A DNA stretch of 64,000 bases from positions 8,907,168-8,971,167 of the forward strand of contig OX155976.1 in assembly GCA_944548615.1 (NCBI GenBank), written 5' to 3'. A model generated the notes under the pieces. It worked only from the letters and a program-made list of their open reading frames with translations, had not been told where the DNA came from and searched no databases. Below, piece by piece: positions 31,643-42,830 of the stretch; within the stretch, counting starts at the first letter, position 1, and every line of letters begins with the position of its first letter. This DNA comes from Micropterix aruncella. Lineage: Eukaryota > Arthropoda > Insecta > Lepidoptera > Micropterigidae. The position numbers and the translations under genes were made by a program.

Positions 31643-33270
31643 AGAGTTTCATAAACACGTGTCAACTGGTTGTTACGGCGATGCAATACAATGTCACGGT
31701 TATCGGAGTGTTCGCCAACCATAATAATGGCGACATCATCAATCGTTGGAGCATTGAAGCGCCGAGAATGTTCCCCAGCTGGAGTTTTGTCTGCTCTAAT
31801 AACGATTTGGTGGTTATCAGAGGGCATTCGCTCAAGTGCAGTTTTAAATAATGCCACCAACGCATTGTGTTCATGAAAAATTGTCTGCAACTGCTGAACA
31901 ATGTGTTCCTTTGTCTTTGGATTGTAAGCACATCGTTGCTGCACTTCTTCCCGTGAATTACCCATGAAAAAGATTTGCAGAAATTTATGTTCTGCATCCG
32001 GCTCCGGCAACATCGAACCCAGCTTATGGAAAATTTGGCCTTGAATCTGCAATCACAAATTTTCTGGCGTTAAGAATGTTTCACCGAAGTGATCATTAAT
32101 TGAATCATTGTAATTTTTGTTTTACATTATTATTATAAATCCAGACTCTTTTAGCTCGACTATTCTTCATCCCAACGGTATCCTTGATTTTTGTATGCAT
32201 GTATTTATCACAGGTATATAGATTTCTAAGTGTATGATTTCTAAGTGTATGATTGTGAATGTAAATCGCAACCCTAGATGAAAGCTCCGGTAAATCAAAA
32301 TAACACTTTTTTCAGAAATGACGATAACCTGATTTTATAATAACTATGGGAGATATAAAAAATCTAATATTACATCCATGAAGCTAACATTTTTTTAACC
32401 TTGTTTAATTAACTCATGTGTTATATTATTTTTGAGTTACTCTGGTTTTATATCAGCAGTAGGTACGCATCTTTTTTCCCACTAAGTGGAGTTACTTTAG
32501 TCTACTTGAAAGAAAAATGAGTTTAGCCGATATGTGTATATGTATATGTATATATATTTATTTACATCTCAATTGTTCTTTTATTTAGTCCCTATATCTA
32601 CCTTAGAACAGGTCCCGGCCTAGTTAGGTGACATTGCCACTGGATTGTGCTATCGAATTCAATTTTCTGATATTGGCCTAACGTTAAAAATATTTTTGGG
32701 CATAATCCGTAACTTTTTGAGTTGTATAATGAATAAAAATAAAATAAATAAATTTGTAAATAAGTGTGCAGCAATTACCTTTTCTGTCGGCATAAAATTG
32801 TCGCGAACAATATGTGTTGCACCAAATGAAGTCATTTGGAAGCAATTATTGTAATATTGTATGTTCGACAGAAAATGCTTAGAATCTGGTGCATTTCCAG
32901 ACAACAACGATCCTAAATTTAATGGTTCTGGTGGTGGAACCAATGGTGTCAATCTCATTTTACCCCCTGCGCAACACAAACCAAGTGGTTCGTGACGGTA
33001 CTTCAAGGCACTGCAATATTGGCACAAATGGTCCATTTCTCCAATTTGCACGCATTCATAATCGCTATATTGTATCGCCAGATCATAATAGAAAGCCTCT
33101 CTGTATGTGTTTTGTCTCAAATTCAATCGTCTTCGCACTGCAACATTACGTATACGTGTCGCTTCATTCATTTCTTGGCGATCCTCATCGTTTTCAGTTG
33201 CTCGAACATCTCTTTGTCGTCTCGCTCGAGCGGTCACCTTGCTGAGATTGGAGCGTCTGGGCAAGGGCAT
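31643..33270 (-). pseudogene. Helitron Rep/helicase N-terminal remnant, two exons
   Basis: Exon 1 (33270-32779) begins MPLPRRSNLSK, where the ATG fits the usual Helitron start. It carries a CQYCSALKYRHEPLGLCC zinc motif, PPEPLNLGSLLSG and KHFLSNIQYYNNCFQMTSFG. A GT donor follows GAAAAG at 32778. An AG acceptor precedes ATTCAAGG at 32047. Splicing joins MPTEK to IQGQIFHKLGSMLPEP in frame, matching the family's PTFK-IQGQIYH stretch. Exon 2 continues with HKFLQIFFMGNSREEVQQRC, VIRADKTPAGEHSRRFNAPT and DIVLHRRNNQ. It then stops matching near 31650, before the HUH nuclease core, where the internal deletion lies. Confidence 0.85.
32047..32778 (-). other. Intron of the Helitron Rep remnant
   Basis: A 732-bp segment with a GTAATT donor and a TTTGTGATTGCAG acceptor. 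Its removal keeps the frame (phase 0). It contains GGTCCCGGCCTAGTTAGGTG (32611-32630), resembling a LINE tail, so it may have grown by insertion. Confidence 0.75.
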
Positions 33271-33686
33271 AACTGTGAAAAATGATTGCAAAACCTGGAA
33301 AAACCTTCACGAATTACACAAATTCACTTAATTCAGTTAATTTACCTTCAGAATCACGAAAACACGAAAACGCTATGAAAAATTCGTAAAATTCAACTTA
33401 ACTGTCAAATGTCAGTTTTCACGCCGTGCCGCCATCTTGATTTTCGAATTTTCGTATTTTTATTCTTGTCAAACCGCGCCATCTATTGGCCGAACTCGGT
33501 ACTAACATAACTTTTGGTTTTTCTCATTTTTCTCACTTTTTCGAGAGATTTTCCAATTTTTTTATATCCTATAGCAACACCGAAATGATTACGAACAAAA
33601 CAAAAAAAGAATCTTTCAAATCGGGCCAGGCGCTCGTGAGTTATTAGGTAACATACATAAAACCCGACTCATTTTTATTATATAGA

Positions 33687-33901
33687 TTTTAATAGACTTT
33701 TATTAAAGAAAACAAAAGTAAACTTTTTCTTTAACATTATTAAGTCTTTTCCTAGGAACACATAGAAAAAAGCCATACAAGGTGGGGGTGTGTGATACCC
33801 AAGCGCACTTTACTCACAGGATAAATAAATTGTACTAATCAGAACGGCAACGTCGCATTTGCAGCTATTGAGAAAACGAACTCGCGCGTCTTTATAGTTT
33901 A
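33687..33901. other. Spacer between two Helitrons
   Basis: GGTGGGGGTGTGTGATACCC (33782-33801) loosely resembles TGGGGTGTGTTATACCCC at 34490-34508 on the other side of H4. No gene. Confidence 0.4.
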
Positions 33902-34470
33902 CTATATGACCCGGCGAACTTCGTCCCGCCTAACAGTCAATGAATGTCGTGTTACAGATTAGCTGAACTTAATTTATGATTTTATGAAAGTAATACAATG
34001 AATACAAAATAAATATTAAGCTCACTACTTTATTAAAATAATAACACAAAAAGAAATATAAAAGTACAAAAATTAAGTATATCAATCGCGTGTCAGCAAG
34101 ACATGATTGAATTAAACTATTTAAATATTGTGCAGCATGCGATGCACTCGGTTTAATTCTCTTCAGTGAAGCACCTTGTGATATACGACATTTTTTTATC
34201 AGGCGCAAGAACAAATAAAGCGGATGATTTGCCGACACGTGAACATGCCACGCCAACTGAACATGAGAAAAACACGGATTTACATTTTGTATGGGAAAAT
34301 GTTTTTTTCTTTTATTTAAATTTTTCGTCAATTTTCCAATTTTTGTTTTTAATAGTTATTCTGCTATTCGGGACGGAGACAAATACTACAAATCAAAAAT
34401 CATGAAAATCGGTCTAGCCGTTCTCGAGTTATAAGTGTTCGAACAAACCCGACTTTGTTTTATATATAGA
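33902..34470 (-). mobile_element. Helitron H4, non-autonomous (~570 bp)
   Basis: The minus strand begins TCTATATATAAAACAAAGTC after host A. It continues GGGTTTGTTCGAACACTTA and TCGAGAACGGCTAGACC, the usual arthropod Helitron 5' end. The 3' end reads GACGAAGTTCGCCGGGTCAT and then ATAG, a CTAG with a mutated first base. It is a neighbour of H3 in the same orientation. The ORF at 33969-34331 has no recognisable domain. Confidence 0.75.
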
Positions 34471-35341
34471 TTACGAGTTTCTATCTCCTGGGGTGTGTTA
34501 TACCCCACCTCGTACACGGAGGTTAAGCAGACAGGTATGTGATCTACCATGCGATTCGGACAACCTTAGGCATAGGCATGAGGTACAATGAATCCTACAC
34601 AAATATTTTTCTGTGAGAAGACTGTGCGATCGCGATCGCACACAATTTGGCTGAGGCTCAAGAATGGGATGCTTTACTTGGTGCAATGCTATGCTTACCA
34701 GATTCAACGAAGGGGCATCAAATTTAGCGTAGAACATAGTAACAGGTGACCAAATATGACCAAACAAGTTGCCACCCCGAAAAAACAGCAATCCATCATT
34801 TAGGTCTTTCAAGATAAACCAAGTTTAACCAAAGTGGCGCGCTTATTGTCTCGTGTCTCGAAGCGGATGATCGTTTCTTTTTTTTGGAAAATTGACACGT
34901 GGGTACTGTAACTTTGTAAAATAATCAGACCCTGAATGCTGATTGGTACACGACCCTTTGCTCGCCAAAAGCTATCTACTAACTCTGCAACCGTAAACGC
35001 TGCACCATCTTGCACCATGATAATATCAGCTCTCATACGGCCAGAAGACAAACGATTTTTTGAATTCGAAAAACGTAGAACTCATGAGTTATCATCCATA
35101 CAGTCTCGACTTAGCAACTTTAATATCTCAGTTATAAAACTGCGAGTCTTTATCGAAATGATACTTTTGCAGTAGAACATTTTTGACATACGACTTAGAC
35201 GACGTACGACGACGTTTATGACGTAATATCGTTTAAACAAAATCTTTCATGGTAATTTCATCATTGACAGTTTTATAATGATTGGTTCTTCGACTCTCAT
35301 ACAAGACAAAGGACTTGAGTATCTTCTCTCTCTTCTAATCT
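34471..35341 (-). other. Unidentified protein-like ORFs
   Basis: The minus frame ending at 34809 reads SGRMRADIIMVQDGAAFTVA, VDSFWRAKGRVPISIQGLII and FETRDNKRATLVKLGLS, then stops. An adjacent minus frame (34498-34812) contains GGNLFGHIWSPVTMFYAKF and SIALHQVKHPILEPQPN. Amino-acid composition and lack of low complexity suggest real ancestral coding sequence. I do not recognise the family; a transposon accessory gene or an old viral insertion are both possible. No intact start or flanking element is visible. Confidence 0.35.
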
Positions 35342-35380
35342 AATAATAAAGAGACCCTCTGAGAGGGTCTCTTTATTATT
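35342..35380. repeat. Perfect 19-bp-arm hairpin
   Basis: AATAATAAAGAGACCCTCT and its exact reverse complement are separated by one G. No T tract or gene nearby suggests a terminator, so this is a structural curiosity. Confidence 0.9.
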
Positions 35381-36414
35381 ATCTCCAAATATGTCTGTAT
35401 ATTAGCATCTTCACTAATGTCACTAAAAAAACTCACAAGACACAGAATCAAAGATTATCTATGGATGATGTCTCAATATGAAAAACTTACATTTTGCTAT
35501 TTCTAAAAAAAGGTTTTTGTATCATTTTCTATGTTTTTTTATTGACGTCTTTCGCTGAAATATGAAACCATCAGAAACTCGTTTTTGAAAATAAACCTTG
35601 AGAAGACGGTCCTCAATTTTGAAATGAAAAACATGCCAGATAGCTGGGTTTGTCATAATTCGATTCAACCGTGGCTAAATACCTGAAAAACGTGTATTAT
35701 CGTTTCGTTGGCCATGTAACTTTATAATTTTATTCGCATCGTCGTTTTTTTCTGCACATGTTTTTTTATGCACTGATATAACCCGCTGCCTGAATGCTAA
35801 TAGGTCAGTTTCATACGCTCGCACACATGTACGTTTTTGTGTATTTATGTGTTTTTTTGATGCAAGCGTGTGTGTGGTTTGTGTGGGTAACCGACAAGTC
35901 ATTGCGAGCAGACCAAGGTCAGGTTCATTGACTATGCGGCCTATCTATCTAATTGTGGACGCCTGCGATTGTGTGTGTGTGTGTGTGTGTGTGTGTTGAA
36001 CTGTCATATGCATGGATGGACCGTAACGGGTGACCCAAATAGTTGAGAATATGGGACGATCGGCTGTACCCGCGGCTCCGCCCGTGACATTTTTACATGT
36101 AATTACAACCTGACAGGCCTACCTTTTTGTATAATCTCTCCTCACCGCTTTCATCCAATGTCCTTCCATTGCGCTCTCTGGAAAATCTATTACTGGCTAT
36201 ATCTCAGCATTCATCAACTTTCATGTCCAGGTCTTTCGCAGTGCAGGCGGGCCCGACTTGAGAATTCCGTGACTTTGTCCATTAGAAAACTTGAAAACCT
36301 GAGCGGGTTTAAAAATCGAGACAATTTTTCAACTCATGAACCACCCCCCCCCCCTCCATCCCGTCTCCTATTCTTGTCCTTACATTCCATAACTCCCTTC
36401 GATAAGTAAGTAAG
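35381..36414. other. Unassigned; holds a GT microsatellite
   Basis: A GT tract lies at 35971-35996. CCCGCGGCTCCGCCCGTGA near 36070 resembles a widespread arthropod repeat end. A C run at 36345-36353 precedes the LINE-I fragment. No gene. Confidence 0.45.
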
Positions 36415-36512
36415 CATTTATTTTCAAATCCCGATCTGGGTATAGAAATCACATTTCCAATAATATTATTACACACAAGATTACATTTGTAAGTGTGGTA
36501 CATTTGTAACCC

Positions 36513-36555
36513 ACGAAATAGTGGTTTGCAAGAATCTTGCAAACCACTATTTCGT
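36513..36555. repeat. Perfect 21-bp-arm hairpin
   Basis: ACGAAATAGTGGTTTGCAAGA is followed by one A and its exact reverse complement. It sits at the LINE-I / LINE-H junction. Confidence 0.9.
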
Positions 36556-36569
36556 AACTAAAGATCCCC

Positions 36570-37345
36570 ACTGTTTATGCCATACTTATTCACGAAAGCC
36601 TGTGCGAATTCTATAAAAATAAAGGAAAGCACCAAACTCTAGCCCACATACTTTCCCACAATACAAGGCACAAATCGATGTACACTTATAATTCTATACC
36701 TGCAATATCACAATTTCAAAGGACAACCCAATACAGAAGCATAACATTTTATAACAGGCTACCAGAAGAATTAAAAAATATACAAACATATTATGCACTA
36801 TTTAAAAAAACTTACCAAGGATTTTTTTTCGCAAAAATGTCTATATGGCACGGACTTTTAAAATGTTATATTCACAATTGACTACTTGTTTATTTTTTAT
36901 TTATTTTTTTTAACTTCCATTTTAATCCTATTCTGAATACTTCATTTTATAGACAATTTACTTACTGATTATGTAACATGATTTAGGAATTACTGCTTGT
37001 ATCTTTATATTATTACTCTGAATATTATTTGATTATTTCCAAATTGGACTCCTTGATTATTATTATTATTATTGATTTTTTTATAGTTTTATACTCTTTT
37101 TTTTGGATTTAATATTTCTATTTTTGATATTTCTTAATGCTCTTTATTTATAAAATGTAATGGTTGATTTTGTATAGTTTATTGACTTTCAGATTTCTAA
37201 CGTGATTTAATTATTTTTTTTGCCAGATATATATATGATATGTTTAAAACATGAATATTATAAAAAAATGTTTTTATTAATTGTAAGTTCTATACCCTCG
37301 CCGGATTTTTTTGGAATAAATAAACTTTGAACTTTGAACTTTCAA
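36570..37345 (+). mobile_element. LINE-H 3' end with TTTGAAC tail
   Basis: The coding end reads MYTYNSIPAISQFQ, then RSITFYNRLPEELKNIQTYY and FKKTYQGFF (36678-36881), the 'YN.LP.E.K' end of jockey/CR1-type ORF2. The frame runs to its stop without interruption. The AT-rich 3' UTR ends GGAATAAATAAACTTTGAAC with TTTGAAC repeats (37325-37343), a plausible tail. Confidence 0.75.
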
Positions 37346-37560
37346 CATTTCCAATTACACATAAAATTATAAAAATGTATATTAAAAAATCTAATTATAA
37401 AAAAAAAGAATTAAGGTAACAAAAAATAAATAAAATAAAAATAACTAATGTTTAATGTTTTTAAATATAAGTAATTAAAAAACATTTTAAAAATCAGCCA
37501 TTACTAAAAAATATATAAAAATACAATATTAAACAAATAGAAAAGTAGAAAAATATATCG

Positions 37561-38070
37561 ATATCAAGATGACATGCGTTGCTAAACACTGTTTTATATT
37601 ATTTATGATGTACGTATATGTATTCATTATGAATCTTTTTGGCTTCTTTTAAAAATCGATTTGCCCACATAAATCTTTAGTCACAATAACCCTGGCGGTA
37701 TCGCCGAAAGATATTGCCACTCGGTACTCTTGTACTCTATTTGTGTGTGCATCACATTGTACTCTATTTGTGTGTGCAAAAAAGTTTTTCAAACAAACAA
37801 ACAAACAAACCAACATTTCGATTAGAGTAGATGCTTTGGAGTCTGGGCTTCGTGAGCACAGTTGCATTGCGACCTCTGCAGATCTTTTGCACCTCCGTTC
37901 TGCAGTTCGTTCCACGGTCCTGTTTTTTCTACATACCAGCATATTCATTTAATCAGCCACCATCTTGAAACAAAAAAGACACGAAATATTTAAATTTTTC
38001 GCCCCCCTCCTCCCTTCAAATAATTTGATGTTTCGAACATTTTGTATATGTATATGTTGGGAGCAAATAG
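37561..38070. other. Unassigned
   Basis: Contains an AAAC run (37793-37812) and a duplicated TGTACTCTATTTGTGTGTGCA (37731 and 37757). The minus frame 37649-37948 is not recognised. Confidence 0.4.
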
Positions 38071-39585
38071 ACTCAGTGCAGTTGGGCCATCATGACCCAT
38101 GTGTTAGGGTCGGTCCAACTCACAGATCAGCACCCATCCGGCAGCCTCCACGCAGAACTGTGATCTCAGGTAAGACTCTGTGCCTGCGGGCCAGTTCCCT
38201 TGAGAATCATCCTTCGGGTGCTCCTGGACAGTTTGCGCACCATGCGGCGTCAGCTAATCGACTGTGCATTCCGACTGATGGCCTTGTTTCTATAGATCAG
38301 GAGTGGTTGTTATCCTTAAGGCAACTGCTCTTGAAACGATCAATCAGCTACCTGATACCGTGTGAAAAACTTGGGTTGTCGACTACAGCGGGCGAGCCCG
38401 TCACCTGAGGACGTTTTAACGATTAGTAGTTCTATCTCCCTGGAGTGAGCGCAGAAGACTTGAGGACAAAACAGTCCACCATCTAGCTACGCCACAAGCC
38501 CGTAAGAGGCCAACGCCTTAACCGCGAGATAACCAGGAGTGTTACCCGGCGGGCTTACACTCACGCCCTTACTTCCAATTGTGACCAGATTACTCCAGTC
38601 TCTCGATTGGTTATTAGTTCGAGGTCGCTTGCGCGGTCCTCTCCCTTACGAAGCGGTGAAACGGTGTTTACCGAATCTATCGCGGATCACAGCGTCCTTT
38701 ACCCGGCTGTTCACCCAAGATCGGATGGCCTATGGTCATTTCAAGAGCAGTCGCTGTAAGGTCCGCAACCACCCCCGCTCTATAGGAAACAGTACTGCTT
38801 CCGGACTCCCCCGACTGTGAGTCAGAGGGCTAACGGGCCCATGATGAGTTGGCCACGATGACCCATGTGTTCAGGGTCGGTCACACTCACGGGTCAACAC
38901 CCATCCGACGGCCTCCCCGCATGGGGTGCGAATCCTGGGTAGGACACTGGGTCAACCAGTCTCCCCTGGGAATCAAACCTCTGGCGCCCCTGGACGGTCT
39001 GCACACCGTGCGGCGCAAGCCAATCGATTGTGCTCTCCGACTAACAGTCGGGGGAGTCTGGGAACTGTATTGTTTCTTATAGAGCGGGGGTGGTTGCGTA
39101 CCTTATGGCGACTGCTCTTGAATTGACCATTGGCCATCCGATCCCGGGTAAGAGGCGGGCAAAGGACGCCTTGGTCCGCGATAGATTCGGTGCACTCCGT
39201 TTCACCGCTTCATAAGGGAGAGGACCGCGCAAGCGACCTCGAACTCGGTACCAATCGAGAGACCGGAGAAATCTGGTCACAATTGGAAGTGAGGGCGCGA
39301 GTATCTCGAGCCCGCCGGGTTTATTCCCGGCTAACTCGCGGTAAGGCGTTGGACTCTCACGGGTTGTGACGTAGCTGGACGTAGGATTGTACTGTCCAAA
39401 GTTTTCTACGTTCACTGCAGGGCGACAGAACGACTAATCGTTAAAACGTCCTGTGGTGACGGGCTCGCCCGTTGTAGTCGACACGGCAAGATGTTCACAC
39501 CGTTAGCTCCCGGGCCCATGTCCAGTTGGCCACGACGTTATACCAGCCTGGGGTGACGGTTTCGCCCGTTGTAGTCGATACTGAC
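38071..39585. mobile_element. rpA cluster: three joined copies and a deletion derivative
   Basis: Bases 38078-38370 are an rpA 5' part (+). Bases 38371-38828 are an rpA 3' two-thirds in reverse (GTTGTCGACTACAGCGG ... CCCCCGACTGTGAGTCAG). Bases 38829-39485 are a full rpA (+) from GGCTAACGGGCCCATGATG to GTAGTCGACACGGC. Bases 39500-39582 keep only both ends (GCTCCCGGGCCCATG, then GGTTTCGCCCGTTGTAGTC). No duplications delimit the junctions, so rearrangement or nested insertion are both possible. Confidence 0.7.
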
Positions 39586-39860
39586 CTACTGGCTGACTGA
39601 CCGGCTAGCCCCGATCAACCGGCCGACCGACCGGCCAATCTACCGACCGACGAACCGGTCGATCAGGCGAACTACCAGATAAAACTACCGACCGATCGAC
39701 GAACTGAACGTCCGACTAAATTGAAGCGATTTTTAGTCATGATTACGCTTGACGATTAATCAATTGTTAGTCACGATTGACGATTAAACGAATCAATCGT
39801 TAGTCGTTAATCACAATTAACGTTTTCAATCGTTAGTCGACAATCGTTAGTCGACTTAAT
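39586..39860. repeat. CCGA-type and AATCGTTAGTCG minisatellites
   Basis: Bases 39590-39715 are degenerate ACCG/CCGA units with CGACCGACCGG. Bases 39720-39860 hold repeats of AATCGTTAGTCG and TAGTCACGATTGACGATTA. Two unrelated arrays are back to back right after the rpA cluster. Confidence 0.75.
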
Positions 39861-40716
39861 TTTGCCCAACACTGCTAATTTTGTCCATGCTTACTGACAT
39901 GCTCTGAAACTTCGTTTTTCTCAGCCATCCACTACTCCGTAGGTGTGAAGCTGCTCCCGTGCATACTGTAATACGTTTTACGGCGCTGTCCGCTATAGAC
40001 AGGCTTATGCTTATGTTAAACTTTGTCCTAGGTCAGTCGTTCCAACGGTCTATGACGCCATCGTGTTTAAAAAAACCCCAGTCCGCGTACAAATTACAAG
40101 TTCGATGGCACTGTGATGTGTTGTTTTTATCATGTGACCGCCGCACCGTACCGCCCACGCCATTCCGTATTATACAGATCTCTTTCAGCGAGACCAATTT
40201 GCATTTAGCGGATCATTTTAGTAATAATAATAGACAACATTTTAACATCCGCCGCGCGTTATGCATGCATACCATGTATGCTTTAACGATATTGACATAT
40301 TTAACCATCAAAATAGTCGATCCTTTGTTAAGAAGGTACTTGAAAAGCTGATTATCAGATCGGATTGAATTAGCATGCACATACAAGCACTCACAAGCAC
40401 ATTCGCATTACAGATACACACACCCATACACACATACATACACGCACACACACATACAAACACACATACACACGCACACATACACGCTCTCCATCACACA
40501 AACACACTCCCACATAGCGATTTTAACTATTAGTTTTAAATTCTTTTTGGTTTTCTTTGTATTGTATTGTTTAGCATATTTTGTAATCCTTATACAGCAA
40601 ATAATTTAAAACATCATTAGCTTTACTACTGTTATATACTATGCTTATTTGTTATTTTTTTATGCTGTATGTCTTTAACAAAAATAAAAATAAAATTAAA
40701 AAAAAAAACACAAAGA
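39861..40716. other. Unassigned, with a CA-rich tract
   Basis: The plus frame 39959-40351 (130 codons) contains no motif I know; CpG content is moderate. An imperfect CACACATACA array covers 40376-40512. The rest is AT-rich. Confidence 0.4.
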
Positions 40717-41265
40717 AAAACCGACTCCATTTGTTTTATAAGGCAGCAGCCATGTCATGGTTATACTTAGAACGGGGTATCATAATTGAATGCGTATATA
40801 TTTTTTTTATGTATGTGCTGTTGACCGTGTGTTTTTTTATGTATGTCCCTCGTTGGAAGCCAACCCTGGGTGCCGCAGTCCTTGGTGAAACTTAGAATGG
40901 GCTGTCGTAATTGAATACATATACAAAAAAATGTGTCTGTGCTGTTGGCCGTTGAGGAGTTTCCTTGTCGGGAGTCAACCCAAGGTGTAGAATCAGGTCA
41001 TGTTTACCATAGAAATAAATGAATCGTCATCGGAATTGAGCCAACATCTAAATTTTCAATTTTATATGATAATATTTGAGGAGTTCCCTCAATTCCGCAT
41101 GGATCCCATCATTAGAACAGGATTTTGATAAAAATGGGACCAATCTGTCTGTATATTCTTTCGAATAAAAGATAATTTTCCAAATCGGTTCATAAATGGC
41201 AGAGTTCTGAGGTAATAAACATTGATAACCTCCTCCTTTTAATGAAGTCGGTTGACAAGTCGGTT
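40717..41265 (-). mobile_element. TIR element N (AACCGACTT ends)
   Basis: The minus strand starts CAACCGACTTCATTAAAAGG, AGGAGGTTATCAATG and ends AAATGGAGTCGGTTTTTC, giving short inverted ends around CCGACT. It contains two diverged copies of a unit with CAACAGCACA and TTCAATTACGA. Fragments of the same unit lie at 53115-53290. No ORF. Unclassified non-autonomous element. Confidence 0.55.
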
Positions 41266-41304
41266 GTGTCACCCCAAGACTTACCCGGCGAGTAGCCAAG
41301 GACT

Positions 41305-41907
41305 GATTTCATTACATTACATTAAATTTACGTCGTGTCCAATTGGCGGCTAAAAACCGCTCTTGGACCTTTACTTAACACACATATGTTAAAAAAAAAT
41401 AGTATCTAAAAAACTTTGTAACCTAGTAAAAGTTATTCGTCAAAAATCTCATTACAAAACCTATTACAATAGTTAATAATTATTATGGCTACCTACTAAA
41501 AGCCACTCAACACAATGATTAAAATAGTCAGTTAAAAAGTTGAATAACCAAAGCAGAAGCCTATAAATTGATATAGTCAATAATTCAAATATATACGTAC
41601 TCTAAACTGTACATAGTAACATCTAAAGTAGTAAGTAAAGTGTTAAATAATCAAACTTAAGCTAAATCTTACATTTAAATATCAAAAGTTTAAATATATA
41701 ATTATCATTCAAATTGTTACAATATTTGCGAAGTCGTGGCCCTCGAATTCAGTTAGTTTATAGAATGGGTGGCCTAACAGCATCTCCTTAATGGTTATCT
41801 TTAAATTGTATGTTCTCCAGCTGTTTGATAGTGGTAGAGAGTAAATTGCAGAATTTAATTTCATAAATAAAATTTTCAGCACGCCTAAGACGATCAAGAC
41901 CGTTTAC
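41305..41907 (-). mobile_element. LINE-D copy 2
   Basis: The minus strand reads SIYSLPLSNSW-like and LLGHPFYKLTEFEGHDFANI, stop at 41709, then the LINE-D 3' UTR with a TTACA-type tail at 41312-41328. The upstream frame (RLRRAENFIYEIKFCNLLST) is shifted. Truncated. Confidence 0.75.
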
Positions 41908-41909
41908 AG

Positions 41910-42015
41910 ATAGAAATCTGCCTGTTTGTCTATCTGTCTGACTGTGTGGGTATGTCTCAACGATAGCGCCCAAATGCTTAATCCGATTGATCTGAAATTT
42001 GGCATGCAGGCATCA
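41910..42015 (+). repeat. Repeat H, copy 2
   Basis: CAACGATAGCGCCCAAATGC and TCTGAAATTTGGCATGCAGG match 21970-22040. A TGAAATGAAATGAAATATAT run follows. Confidence 0.6.
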
Positions 42016-42513
42016 TTTTGAAATGAAATGAAATATATTTATTATCTGAATTATGGTGATAATGCAGCAGATTATGTCTTTCATAACTCCCTGTTTTCGC
42101 AACAGATTGTAAATTTTACTTATTTTCTACGTTTAGTAATAACCAATTAATTGATAGTGTTATTCATGATTCTACCTAAAATATCTGATATTAATTACAA
42201 CAAAATTAAATCATAAAAAAATACTAACCATCTTTCGATAATAAAAATTCGTAATGTTCATTGAATGGCCTGAAATAACAATAATAAAAATAGATCATGA
42301 AATAATCGAAACAGACCGGATTAAATAAGTAACACTAACAGTAGAAAAAAAATCACCAATAATAAAAAAAAAGAAATAATAAACAATCAAGGAATAATCA
42401 ACAATCCGCATATAAAAAGGACATATATATATTTAAAAGTGCCTAATCTTCATAATCAAATTATTGTAAAAAAAAATGCATGCCCACAATATTGTATTAG
42501 TAGAAATATTCAT
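42016..42513. other. AT-rich spacer
   Basis: No ORF, array or element end seen. Confidence 0.5.
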
Positions 42514-42830
42514 CCCTTCGGCTCGACCAAATTTGGTTGCACATCAGAACACCGTTGACTACGTAACGACCAATATTGGCGGCTTGCTCCCGGAGCGCAC
42601 ATTAAGAGCGTTGTCGCAAATCTAGGCACTCGGGTTTTAGGTATTTACCGCTCGACACGCGAGGTGAGTGCGCCTGTGTGGGTTTTTCCTCACTTACGGG
42701 ACACAGTTGCGACGTTACGGCGACTAAACGATCTTGATCTGTAGCTATGGCGTACCTATATTGTTAATAAGTAAATAACTAAAGTTTACGAAGAAAATAA
42801 AAAGACTGTCCAAAATAGATTAATTATGTA

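Larger units (their letters stand above)
31446..33686 (-). mobile_element. Helitron H3, internally deleted (2,241 bp)
   Basis: The minus strand begins TCTATATAATAAAAATGAG after host A (33687). It ends CGCCGGGTTCCGCTAG (31446), followed by host T (31445), the A|TC...CTAG|T pattern of Helitrons. Between the ends lie the N-terminal Rep-helicase exon, an intron, part of the second exon and the last ~40 codons of the helicase. Everything between the early Rep domain and the helicase end is missing. It is therefore a deletion derivative of an autonomous Helitron, mobilisable only in trans. Confidence 0.9.
36415..37560 (-). mobile_element. LINE-I 3' UTR, interrupted by LINE-H
   Basis: TTTTCAAATCCCGATCTGGG (36421-36440) and AAATTATAAAAATGTATATT (37366-37385) match consecutive parts of 24740-24870. 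Between them lies LINE-H in the opposite orientation, plus a perfect hairpin at 36513-36555. Confidence 0.5.

Noticed and set aside
35342..35380. Rho-independent terminator
   Set aside because: The hairpin is A/T-flanked without a gene on either side and the organism is eukaryotic.
39959..40351. 130-codon frame as a host gene
   Set aside because: No recognisable domain or codon pattern; it runs through mixed-composition sequence with no splice or polyadenylation context.
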